From positions 13,591,912 through 13,655,911 of the forward strand of contig OZ023188.1 in NCBI GenBank assembly GCA_963995505.1: a stretch of DNA of 64,000 nt. The letters run 5' to 3'. This document shows positions 11,696 through 22,600 of the stretch, piece after piece. The position numbers and the translations under genes were made by a program. Under the pieces are notes generated by a model. The model worked only from the letters and a program-made list of their open reading frames with translations. It had not been told where the DNA came from and made no database searches. The stretch is from Hypericum androsaemum (taxonomy: Eukaryota > Streptophyta > Magnoliopsida > Malpighiales > Hypericaceae). The stretch's first letter is position 1. Each line of letters begins with the position of its first letter.

Positions 11696-12433
11696 CGTTC
11701 GACATTCCGGCAAGTCCTTCTTCAACATCCTGATACAAATGATGTTAGAAGCAAAATCAACCGGATCAATCACAGATTTAGTGATAAAATATATATACCA
11801 TTTCAAAGTCCTTGTTGATGGTCATGAGGAAGTGATCCGAAGGGTTCCTCGAAGTTGGGCATGGGAAGCCATTTGCAGCAAAATACTGGACCAAAATTTA
11901 CACATTAGTAAAAATCTGCATCTCAAAGTGGGGCATGGCTATAGTATTTTCATTTTTTTACTGCTAACCTTTTCGGCCTTCGTAACAGGGCCGAAATAGA
12001 CTGTTCGTCCGGACGACAAGAGGCATAGATCATGTAACAGTTCGAACACTTCGCTGCTCGGCTGATGGATAGAAGAAACCACTGTTCTTCCATCCTGGCG
12101 AGCAAGCCGGACAAGGCGGCTCATGACATGGTTAGAAGCTGCGCTGTCAAGGCCGCTAGTGGGTTCGTCGAGGAAGAGCAGCTCCGGCCTCGTCAGAATC
12201 TCGATGCAGATGCTAACCCTTCGCTTCTGCCCGCCGCTGAGCCCTTTGGAGGTCCACCCTCCTATTCTTGTGTCAATGGCGTCCTGCAATCCCATGCCTC
12301 TGATGGTTGCGTCCGCCCTTTCCTTCTTGGCCGATGTTGGCATGGAGTGAGGAAGTTGCAACTGCGCTGAGTAGTACACTGCTTCGCGTACTGATAGCGT
12401 CCTCATTAGTGTGTCGTCTTGAGTTACGTATGC

Positions 12434-13185
12434 CTGGTTGTAGCCCAAGAAGGAATTTCAATCAAATTTTCGAAGTTCAACATTTGGTCTTGTCCGATCT
12501 TGGACCGAGACCTATTAAAAATAATTCTATTACAAAAATATCAATTAATTCTAAATAAATTCTATTTTTTCTACAAAAAGATTATTTATAAATAAAAAAT
12601 AATTTAATTAGTTTCAATCATACTAAAACTCAAGAAATTATTTTTCAAAAAAATAGTTAGTCTAATATAAACCGACTTAGGGGTGTTTGCGGTTCTAAAC
12701 CAGCGGTTTTAGATATTACAAACTATAAGTGGAACTTTTGGAAAGTTCTTGTTATGGTTTATGAACCTTCTTCCACTGACTTGGTTCGACGGTTCAAATC
12801 AGACCGACATGTTTATCAACTTGTCTTCCGGTTTGTGAAGTTAGCTAAACCTGTTTTGGATCTCGCGATCCGACAGCGGGTTGTAACATTAACTCAACCC
12901 GTTTTTGATCTCGGGATCCGACTGCGGTTGAAACACATTTTCTAAAACATTGTGTACTGTAGTTTTAGGAAAGAGATCATGACAAGCATAATTTAAAATA
13001 GGGGGAAGGGAGAGGTGTTACTGCGGGAGCATTATAAATGCTACTATAAGTACTATTATATATGAATAAACAAAATTTACGTACCAAAGAAAAAGAGAGT
13101 GAAAGATAGCATGCATAAACCAAAAAAAGAAAGTAAAACGGCAATAGCATAATTTTTTGTGCATTAAAAAAGGAGGCGGCGAACA
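12434..13185 (-). other. Intron-2 remnant of the ABCG pseudogene
   Basis: Patchy identity to intron 2 of the intact copy (23079-23515). Examples are 'gatccgactgcggttgaaa', 'ggaaagagatcatgaca' and 'gcattaaaaaagg'. It contains about 300 extra bases (12480-12780) not present in the other copy. Confidence 0.7.
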
Positions 13186-13193
13186 TTTTTGGG

Positions 13194-13365
13194 ATGGTAT
13201 CACCAAAAATCACTTTAGTATTCTGTGGTAAAAATTCATCAATCGAGTCAAAGCTCACCCAATTTACATCACTTAGGTTCATGGACAGCTGCCCGAACCT
13301 ACCCGAACCGAGCTGGTTGAAATGACGTCGTTTTAGTAACGACATGGCATGCCACGTCACACTTG
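13194..13365. repeat. Single arm of the 'tttagtaccctgtgg' Mutator-like family
   Basis: Matches the left arm of the element at 388-1346: 'caaaaatcactttagta', then 'caatcgagtcaaa', 'acagctgcccgaacc' and a 'gccacgtca' motif. The outermost ~25 bases and the opposite arm are missing. Confidence 0.6.
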
Positions 13366-13441
13366 TAAACATGACATAACAATATGACAAATATCAAAAT
13401 AGTCACTGATTTATTCATAATATTTCAAAAAAACTCATATC

Positions 13442-13823
13442 TGTTACCCCTCATATCCTTTCATCTTCAAGACTCGCTTGCTCTCTTTCTAACCTTACTA
13501 CTCACTTTGGGTTTCTCTCAACTTACATCTTCATTTGCTAGCCCATTTCCCCTATTTATAGGGAGTTTCCACCAACTAGGAAATCTCTAGATTTTTCTGG
13601 AGAATTATATTTTATAACCCACTATCTAATATCCTAGATGTCTCATATTTTACAACCACTATCTAATATCCTAGATGTTTCTAGAAAATTTCTTAGTTTA
13701 TAAGATTTAGTACAACCATAAAATCTCTAGATAAACTAGAGAACTCTAGACATTTTTTCAACTAACTACATGTCTAGATAATTATAGACTATTATAAATA
13801 CAAATTAAATTTAACTTTCAACA
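13442..13823 (-). repeat. 3' LTR of a second copia element
   Basis: Ends with CAACA at 13819-13823, directly beside a purine-rich tract on the minus strand (AAGTTTAAGGAAGGA, 13824-13838) that fits a polypurine tract. A TATA box ctataaataggg lies near 13555 on the minus strand. The outer boundary at 13442 is approximate. Confidence 0.6.
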
Positions 13824-16180
13824 TCCTTCCTTAAACTTGATTTGCCGATAACTCTGAGTATTTTCGCAATTTGATGAAGACTTCCTGCTTTAGGGACTTC
13901 GTGAAATTATCTGCAACTTGGTTTTGAGATTTCATGTATTTTAATTGTACCTTATTTTTCGATATGCACTCTCTGATAAAATGGTACCATGTGTCGATGT
14001 GCTTGCTGCGTGTTGTGGAACAGTGGATTCTTTGCTAAAGCTATTACCGATTTGTTGTCCACATATATTGTAGTTGGTTCTTCATGCTCTATGATTAGCT
14101 CCTTCATCAAACTCCTTAACCATATCGTGTGACAGACACAGGACGCTGCTGCGACATACTCAGCTTCGCAGGTGGAGAGTGAAACAATTGGTTGCTTCTT
14201 CGAACTCCAGGTGAAGCCCTTATCTCCGGTAAAAAATATGAATCCCGTAGTACTTTTTCTTCCATCCAGGTCTCTGGCCTAATTGCTATCACTATATCCA
14301 ACAAGTTCTGTATTTTTTCGACGACGAGTAAAATAGACCAAAATCAAGCGTACCTTTTATATAGCGCAAAATTCTCTTGGCTAGTCCAACTCCATAGAGT
14401 ATATCTGGCCTTGTACAAGTTAAGTACCTTAAGCTTCCTACGAGACTTTTGTAAAGAGTTGAATTGACCTTCTCACCTCCGTCAATCTTTGATAGCTTGA
14501 TTCCCATTTCATGGGAGTAACTGCTGGATTGCATTTATCTATTTTAAATCTCTTAAGGATTTCTCTTGCATATCTTTCTTGAGATATAAATATTCCATTT
14601 TTCTGTTGCTTTACTTCTAGCCCAAGATAGTATGACATGAGACCGATATCTGTCATCTCAAATTCTCTCATCATCGCTTTCTTGAATTCTTCGGACATTG
14701 TTAGATTATTGCCGGTGAAGATCAAATCATCCACATATAGGCAGACGATCAACATATCTCCTTTTTTGTTCACCTTCACATAGAAAGCATGTTCATGTGG
14801 GCACTTGCTGAAACCATTTTCTTGGAAGTACTTTTCAATTCTGTTGTACCATGCCGTCGGTGCTTGTTTTAAACCATATAAAGCCTTTTTCAACTTTAAG
14901 ACTTTATCTCTATGTCCTTTGACTTCACACCCCAGCAGCTGCTCAAGTACACCATCTCTTCAAGATGTCCATTTAAAAGGGCAGACTTGACGTCTATTTG
15001 ATGGACATTCTATCTATTTTGAGCAGCTAAAGAAATAATTAATCTAATAGTTTTAAGATGACCAACAGGAGCAAATACCTCATCATAGTCGATGCCTTCT
15101 CTTTGGTTGTAGTCTTTAACAACCAATCTTGCTTTGTATATTTCAACTTCTCCTTTGGCATTTTTCTTGGCTCTATACACCAACTTTACTCCAATTGCTC
15201 TTTGTCCCTTCGGAAGTGTTGTGAGCTCCCATATATTATTCTTTTCTGTAGCCATGATTTCTTCGTCCATCGCCTTTCTCCATCTTTCACTTTTCATAGC
15301 TTCTTCGAAAGCTATTAGATCACTATCTGCAAAAAGACAAAAGAGAGATACATTGTCTCTGTAAATATCATCTAAACTCCTCGTCCGTAAGGGCCTCTTG
15401 CTCGAGCTTTCATCTGATGATGATGGATCATTATGGGGCACTATTAGAGGTGATGGAGGTGGTGAAGTAGCTGGAGCAACTGGTTTTGGTGATTCTTCTT
15501 CTTCTAAGATAGGGAGAAAATTATAATCATTTTCTTGAACACCAAAATTCCAGATGCCTTCTTCATCGAACTCCACATCTCTGTTTATGATGACCTTTTG
15601 GTTGGTCGGATCATATAACTTATATCCTTTGGATCGAGATTCATAACTAATGAATATATACTTGGCACTCCTGTCATTAAGCTTCGATCTCTTCTGACTC
15701 GACACATGAGCATATGCAATACTTCCCAATACTCGCGAATATGAGACGCTGGGTTTTACTACACTCTATGCTTTTAGAGGAGTTATGTTCCACATACTTA
15801 TTGTAGGACATCGATTTATCAAATAAATTGCACAATCAACTAATTCTGCCCAAAACTCCTTAGGCACTTTCTTGGTCTTCAACATGTTTCGGGTCATGTT
15901 GAGAATTGTCCTATTTCTTCTTTTGGCAACTCTATTTTGTTGTGGCGTATATGGAACCGTAAGAGAACGACGTATTCCATTGTCTTCACAGTAAGACTCT
16001 AACTATTTTGAAGTAAATTTGCCTCCTCTATCTGATATCCTAGCCATAATTTCAAAGCCACTTTCTTTCTCTACAAGGAATTTAAATTTCTTGAAATCGG
16101 AGAAAATCCATTTTTTTGTTTCAAGAAATAAACCCAAATTTTTGTGGAACTTGTGTATTGTCTACACTAAATCAGTTGGA
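13824..16180 (-). pseudogene. Degenerate copia pol: integrase, reverse transcriptase, RNase H
   Basis: In minus-strand order: integrase end (to ~15750) with ISDRGGKFTS and NRTILNMTRNML; an integrase C-terminal segment with GSIAYAHV; RT start with ERWRKAMDEEIMATEKN and QREGIDYDEVFAPV (15010-15729); RT palm with KALYGLKQAP and the YVDDLIFTG catalytic box (14438-14893); then SLRYLTCTRPDI (14292-14534); and RNase H with STCEAEYVAAA and YVDNKSVIALAKN (13850-14304). Stops and frameshifts break it at least four times. Gag, protease and the 5' LTR are missing upstream of 16180. Confidence 0.85.
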
Positions 16181-16673
16181 CTTTAATGATGCTCCTGGGC
16201 TCATTAAAGAGCCCAACCAATAAGTTACTTGGATGAATTCTTATGAGATTACTATACTTCAACCAGAGGTCCAAAAATTCGAAATACAATGGTTTTAAAA
16301 CTTGTAGGAAAAGATTTTGAGTAATTAGAATTGTAAGTTAAGTAAATTAAAACAAATAAATTACTTGAGACAGACCTTGAAAAAGGAGGAGAAAAATTAT
16401 GTGGCTAGGTGTCGCCCGTTCCTTTTTTAATACGGCACACAAATTCGAAGACATCTCCAAATGTGGAATATTTTGATGATGGCAGAAAAAAAGACGAAGA
16501 TAATTATTTCGACAACTTTTAAAGATGATGATTACGCAGACAAAGTCGAAGAAGAAGAGAGCGACGAGGGGTTGATTGAATTACCTAGTTGTGGGTAAAA
16601 TTTGTGAGAACTTTTCAACGGACTTGAGGACGAGTTCTGAGTAGTTACTCAAGAGCGATTCGAACAAAAAAGT
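16181..16673. other. Unassigned DNA, partly repeated at 19318-19375
   Basis: The block 'gggtaaaatttgtgagaac' followed by 'cggacttgag' and 'gcgattc' (16592-16660) recurs at 19325-19372. No coding region was recognised. Confidence 0.4.
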
Positions 16674-17038
16674 TGTTGAAAAATAATAACAGACCAACAA
16701 TCAAAGAAGAACGAATCGTAACGAAAGAGAACACAAGATTTGGTGACCCTGTTCACCGACTACGTCTAAGGGCGTGTCAAGCCAGATTTTTCTACTATGT
16801 TTTTTGTGCGTCACTAAATTTTTTTTACGTATTACAATGAGTCTTACATTGGTTTATATAGAGGAGCAACACTAATTAGAGTTATGATACTGAAACAAAC
16901 AAAACATGAAATTAATTAAGGCATCGCCAGGCGGACTAGCAGTCGCCAATCAGCTGGCGCCCGCCAATGCACCATTCCTTGCAACTTTTGTTTCTCCCCC
17001 CGTGCGGTCGCCACTTCACCTGGAGACTAAGCTCAACA
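16674..17038 (-). repeat. LTR of a third copia element, ~365 bp
   Basis: Begins TGTTG and ends CAACA. The minus strand carries a TATA box (ctatataaacc near 16858). The 'acaagatttggtgacc' segment resembles 'acaaaatttggtcacc' of the copia LTR at 11339. It lies just downstream, on the minus strand, of an RNase H remnant, so it is the 3' LTR. Confidence 0.55.
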
Positions 17039-17094
17039 CCAGTCACCCTTCACTAGATGACTCTCTTCTCTACCTGGCACGCCGGGCCTCTTCT

Positions 17095-17472
17095 TAGTTC
17101 AGTAGGTCAACTAAAGCCATGTTCAGCTTCAGCTTCTCCAAGGTAACCACTTTGGTCAACATGTCTGCGGGATTCACACTTCCTTTAATCTTCTCAAGCT
17201 ACAAGATTTTTCTCTCCAAAAGATGCTGTATGTAGTGATACATCAATTCAATGTGCTTAGTCATTGAGTGGAAAGCATAATTCTTTGCCAAGTGAATGAG
17301 CAAAAAGTTTTTTGGTCAACATGTCTGCGGGATTCACACTTCCTTTAATCTTCTCAAGCTACAAGATTTTTCTCTCCAAAAGTTGTCGTATGTAGTGATA
17401 CCTCAATTCAATGTGCTTAGTCTTTGAGTGGAAAGCAGAATTCTTTGCTGAGTGAATGAGCAAAAAGTTTTT
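17095..17472 (-). pseudogene. Copia RNase H C-terminus with 160-bp tandem duplication
   Basis: The minus strand reads TKHIELRYHYIR, LLERKI, KIKGSVNPADMLTK and VVTLEKLKLNMALVDLL, the C-terminal part of a copia RNase H. The segment 17151-17310 is repeated almost exactly at 17311-17470 (about 95% identity). The rest of the polyprotein is cut off by the LTR at 17473. Confidence 0.75.
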
Positions 17473-17989
17473 TGAGAATATAAGGAGAATGGGAAAGGAG
17501 AACAAAAACAAAAATAAAAGCTATGGAGCTAGAGAGGTGTGAAGGTTGATGTGTAGTATCCTCATAGCTATGCTCAAGCTCTCCTTATGTAGAAATACTC
17601 TTAATCTAGTCCCAATCTAGTATAGAAAAAGCTTGACTAATATTGGAACCCTAACAAAATCTAATAGAGGAAAAATTATTTTCTAAGCTGTACTTCGATT
17701 GGGCCTCTTCACGTCTCTAAAGTCAATGTTCTCTTGGGCCTCTTCAAGCTCATAGCCTAGTCTTTTCTAGAATAAGCCACGAAAACTGTCATCTGCACTG
17801 GTGCTCAAACATTCGAGAATTCTAACTCAATTTTGACACTTTTTGAAGCCGAATACATAATTGTAGATCTACGTCTTATTTTCGTACAACTTTTGGAATC
17901 GCATCAATATGATATTCCAATAGAAAGTTATGATTATTTTATCGAGATAAGGTTGGCACGAATCTGTAAATTAATTTTTTGCTCCAACA
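17473..17989 (-). repeat. LTR of another retroelement, ~517 bp, 3' LTR
   Basis: Begins TGAGAATA and ends CTCCAACA on the plus strand. The adjoining minus-strand sequence GTGTGGGGGCAT is a good polypurine tract, so this is a 3' LTR of a minus-strand element inserted in the copia RNase H tail. The matching 5' LTR was not found in the window. Confidence 0.5.
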
Positions 17990-19300
17990 ATGCCCCCACA
18001 CACGTCAATATTTTGACGTTAGAAAAAGCGTTGACATGTATCCGTCATTAGACATGTAGAAAATTAACTCCACTCTACATATAACCGGCTAAGGCAAGAC
18101 CGTAATATATGAAAAATGTATCATCAAGCCGGTCGAGACCTAGCCGTTGTAGGCGTGCAGATGATCACCCATCTCGTGATATCTGTGTGCTCACGACTTT
18201 CTCAGGAAGACTTGATTTAGGCTTATATGGCTGAGTAGGAGCTCCATGTCCTTCATTGGAACGACCATACAATTATTGTTGAAGGTCTCGAAGCTTCGTC
18301 TTTTGCTTTTGAATCTATCGCTCCAACCTTCTTCTTTGTGCCTTTGTAAGCAATGGTGGTTGGAATTTCACATATCTGCCCCCGAGACTGGCATCGACCT
18401 TCTTGGCACCTCCTTATGTTGACTTTAATAGCTTGTAGGCTGATCACACCTTGTGGGTCATGTCTCACATGGTCCCTTAGCGAATTACGAAAGTTTCTCC
18501 TTAGGCACCCAAACTTTGAAGGGATTTTTTTTTGGAGTATTCCTTGCTCGGTCGCCGATCGAGTGAGCATGTCTCTTTTAACCCATGCGTATTCAGGCTG
18601 TCTCTTACCCTTTTTGGCTAATTTTGGCCATGATTCTACATCCTTTTCCACGCGTGTGCACCTACATAAGCGGTGTGTGACATGAGGACACTTGATGTAT
18701 TTGAAACCTTTAAAGGTTGAGGTTGAACCGACACGTTAAGTTGTTGCTTTACCATACTCTTGCTTGGTTGAGGAGGAGTTGAAGACTTGATTTTATCATC
18801 ATCTATCTTCTCCACCATGCGTATGTCTTGCCCCCCGGTAAAGATAATTTCGGCCGATGTAGGAGTATTGACCGCAACGTTGCATCGCTCTTCATGCTCC
18901 CGGGTGAGGCAAAATTTTCACTGATATTTTGAGGATGGGCTTGTCTCTCCGTGTCTTGTTGTTGAGTTGGGACGAAATTGGACAAGCGAAGAAGGCTCAT
19001 TGTGTGTGAAATAAATTGAAACTCATTCGTTCGCATCAGTTTGCTTGACGGAGGTCCTAAGATTTCCTTTGTTGGTGAAGGCCCAAAGATTCCTTTAGCC
19101 GGTGGAGACCCTATGATGTTTTTTATATTTGATATAGCACTTAGGGTTATCTCGGTCGGCGATGGGACTTGTTTCGAGAATCGCTCATCCTTTCCATCAC
19201 ATGTTAGCCTAGCAAACTAGATGGCCGTGGTGTTGGCCAACTGTTGACTTGTAGTTTGTCCTTTCGATCGAATCACTCTTCTCATTTGCCCTCCTTAGTC
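17990..19300 (-). other. Unrecognised internal region of a minus-strand LTR element
   Basis: Broken minus-strand frames lie at 18253-18651, 18636-18818 and 18803-19036. The first is basic and contains RRNFRNSLRDHVRHDP. The last contains SLLRLSNFVPTQQQD. No gag, protease, RT or transposase motif was recognised. Position next to a polypurine tract and LTR suggests the interior of a non-autonomous or badly decayed LTR element. Confidence 0.35.
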
Positions 19301-19317
19301 CTACTGAGCATGTCAAA

Positions 19318-19375
19318 AATATGTTATGGGTAAAATTTGTGAGAACATTAAAACGGACTTGAGCGATTCAAATGA
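19318..19375. repeat. Direct repeat of 16585-16665
   Basis: Shares 'gggtaaaatttgtgagaac', 'acggacttgag' and 'gcgattc' with the earlier block in the same orientation. It lies about 270 bases downstream of the intact ABCG gene's stop codon. Confidence 0.5.
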
Positions 19376-19645
19376 AATATAAAATAGAAGAAATATTAGA
19401 GAGAGAAAAAAAGATCTAGAATATAATTTGTAGGAAAGAAAAGAATTATCTAGCTTTCTGATAAAATAGCACCAAATAGCATTAGCAAAAGAATAATTGA
19501 GAAACAGATGTTTGGACGGTCAAATTCAAAACCAAAATTTAATTTTATACATGGATTCTCTTAACTATGACAATAAGAGCTCTGAGCCAATATGCAGAAG
19601 ATTTCTCCGTGTTCAACTTGTCCAATAATGCCTCCTCTGTGTTAC

Positions 19646-22600
19646 CTAGTTCTTCAAAACCTTGATAAGAGGTTTAACTTTCTCCACCAATTTTATGATT
19701 CCCAAGAACATCAACCTGTAAATAACTACCATCCCAAAAAGGACAGCAAGGTCAACCCACTTGGAGTAACCCATCTCCATCTCCCAAACATCCCTCAGAA
19801 TCTCATCACCAGTAATTGTAGGAGGCCCGCCAACTATGTTATTGGGAAACGTCAATCCTTCGAACTCGTTCTTGTAGAATCCTTGGTTTGCATACTTGTG
19901 GAAGGCAATGTAGTACATTGGATACCTCCATACGGGCTTCGGAAGGTCGTCAGGCAATCGAAAGAAGCCTCCGTTTAGCATCATCACGCCTTGGATCCCC
20001 GCGCCAGTTATGATCCCCATTAGGAAGTCCGGGACGATGCTCGCCACCATCATCATCAAACTCTCTACCAGCCACATGCACACGAACAGGAGCAGGACGA
20101 AGTAGGCGAAGTGTTCGAAGCTCTTTTGGAGGCCTGCGAGGTAGTACGCCATGGCTCCGGGGATCAGGGAGATGAGTAGCAAGTAAGGAATGGAAGATAA
20201 CGTATTTCCGATCACGAACGCTCCAACGCCGTAGTGCCCATTTAGTCTTTCTCTTCCGAAGATCTGGTTTTAGTTTAACAAGTTATAATTATGTTTGGAC
20301 CTTCAACTATTTCAAATAAATATTACAAAGATAATTCGATGAAAGAAGGTCTACTTACTTTCATATCCTCTACGAAAGATGGAAATCCTCCAATTGCCAT
20401 GAACGTTAAGAATGCAGCCACAAACATTAGCATTGAGCCTCTTGCCTGATAAGATTCTTATGTTAGTACAGCAAAAAGGAAAATATGAATATTGAATACG
20501 TGTAACAAATAGTAACAAAGAGATAAGAAGAATAGGGTATACACGACCTATGCAGTTTGGTCAAAAAGGTAAATGAGTACCTATATTATTATGTCAATTA
20601 TTCCTGCACCTATCCTCCTAAAGTTCTAACCCAGTTAAGAATTTGAGAGTTATTCCAACAATATGTTTTTCACATGATAAAATAGCTTCCTTCACTTAAG
20701 AATCTAAACATGAATCGTCTGATAATGAACTTGAACTGAACCAATTATCCCATCTAAGCATTCATATTTACGAGTGGTACTAGTTAAAATATTTTTTTTT
20801 AAGGTAAAAATATTACATCTACTTATATCTGTTAGGGATTGAACTCTTCACCTTCGTCAAGTCATGCTACGCCTATGCCGTTAGGCCAAATGCCCGTTAG
20901 TTTTTACTAGTTAAAATATTGGCCAATGTATTATGTTATTGTTCAGGGAAAATTACTCTCAAGTCTCTCGAATTTGCTTAAATATACTAAAAAGTCCTCA
21001 TGTTCACAAAATATATTTCAAAGTCCCTCTAGTTTGCTTTTATTATACTTTTGGGTCCCTAAATGAGTTTTTTTCATTGAAATGACAAAAATACCCTTAG
21101 AATAAAAAATAATAATAATAATGACATCATCAACCATCTCCCGTCCTCGAGCTCGAGCTCCCTGTCCTCAACCATCTCTGATCCTCGAGCTCTCCTTCCC
21201 CGTCCCCATCCTCGACATCATCAACCATCTCCCGTCCTCGAGCTCCCCCCAACACCCAACTTCCCCCGACCGGTGAGAGAGATGAACGAGGCGGGGGTTC
21301 GGAAGATAATACTGTGAGCGGACCTCGACCCTTTCCTTTCGTACCCGTCAACGGTGCTCAACTGTGAGCAGGCCATCGTCATCAACCTCAAGCACATAAA
21401 GGCCATTATCACCGCCCACGAGGTCCTCCTCCTTAACTCCCGCGACCCCTCCATCTCCTCCTTCGTCCTCGAGCTCCAACGTCGCCTCCTCTTCCACCAC
21501 CGCGCCACCACCTCCTCTCAGGTCGTCGTCCTTCTCGTCTCTTCCTGGAGGAGTAGCTCCATATAGTCGGTGTCAGAGAACGACAGCCGGTGAGGCCACG
21601 ACGCTACATCATCTCCTCCTCGTCGATTTTGATTTTGATTTTGAGGATTGGGGATTTCGATTTCTGAATTGGGGATTGATTTTTCATGGGTTAATTGATT
21701 TTTCACGAGGAAGAAGATGAGATGACATCAGTAGTTTTTTTTTGTTCTAAGGGTATTTTGGTCATTTTATTGACAAAAATGAAAAAAAAGTTGCTAACGT
21801 GCGCCAGGGACCCGAAAGTATAATAAAAACAAACTAGAGGGACTTTGAAATATATTTTGTGAACAGGGGGACTTTTTACTATATTTAAGCAAACCTGAGG
21901 AACTTTGAGAGTAATTTTTTCTATTGTTTATTGTAGATGAAGTTGTTTAACTGACCTGAATTGAGCCATAGGAGTGGCCTACATCGTAGAAAATCGTCCC
22001 AACACATAAACACAAGGCGATGTAGATTGCCAGGCGAAGCCAATAGTAGCCGAGGTCGCGGTACATGTTCACGAAGGATCTTCTGGTAAGAACAATGCTC
22101 TGCATGATGAAGCTTGTCTGGCTTTTTTTCTTCTCAAGACCTCCCATCTCCTACATAATCAAAAGAAAGAAAATACCAAATTATTAAGTTTTTTTAAAAG
22201 ACTCAATAAATAAATATGATTTGAAGCAGAACAGCATCCATTCAAGTTAACCTGTTGGTTTATGCGAGCCACTTGATCATGAACTTGCTTGCGAATGTCT
22301 GTCGATTTGTATGATTCGACAAGAACATTGGTTGCTTTCTCTGCGTTCGAAAATCCGACTAGCCCTTGTTCGATGTCCTGATACGAACGATATCATTGGA
22401 AAGAAAATCAACCGGATGAATCACAGATTCAGTGATAAAATATACATACCATTTCAAAGTCCTTGTTGATGGTCATGAGGTAGTGATCCGAAGGGTTCCT
22501 CAAAGTTGGGCATGGGAAGCCATTTGTAGCAAAAAACTGGACCAAAACTTACACCTTAGTAAAAATCTATATCTCAAACTGGAGCATGGCTATAATATTT

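Larger units (their letters stand above)
7340..12433 (-). pseudogene. ABCG half-transporter pseudogene (copy 1), exons 3-8
   Basis: Six exons match the intact copy at 19646-28498. In transcription order they are 11969-12433 (465 bp), 11799-11885 (87), 8511-8607 joined to 11701-11729 (126), 8224-8416 (193), 8048-8134 (87) and 7340-7957 (618, ending in a stop). Exon 3 keeps [19 protein letters not shown] and SIHQPSSEV. Exon 8 keeps the last membrane segments. Three things break it. Exons 1 and 2, including Walker A, are absent. A copia element splits exon 5. Exon 6 is two bases shorter than in the intact copy because of separate one-base losses in an A-run and in ACCAGAAGATCC, which shift the frame. 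Splice sites are otherwise kept. Homology to intron 2 of the intact copy extends to about 13185, where transposon sequence begins. Confidence 0.9.

Noticed and set aside
20821..20905. Possible functional tRNA gene
   Set aside because: A- and B-box-like sites are present but no cloverleaf can be drawn. The A-tail and target duplication identify a SINE.
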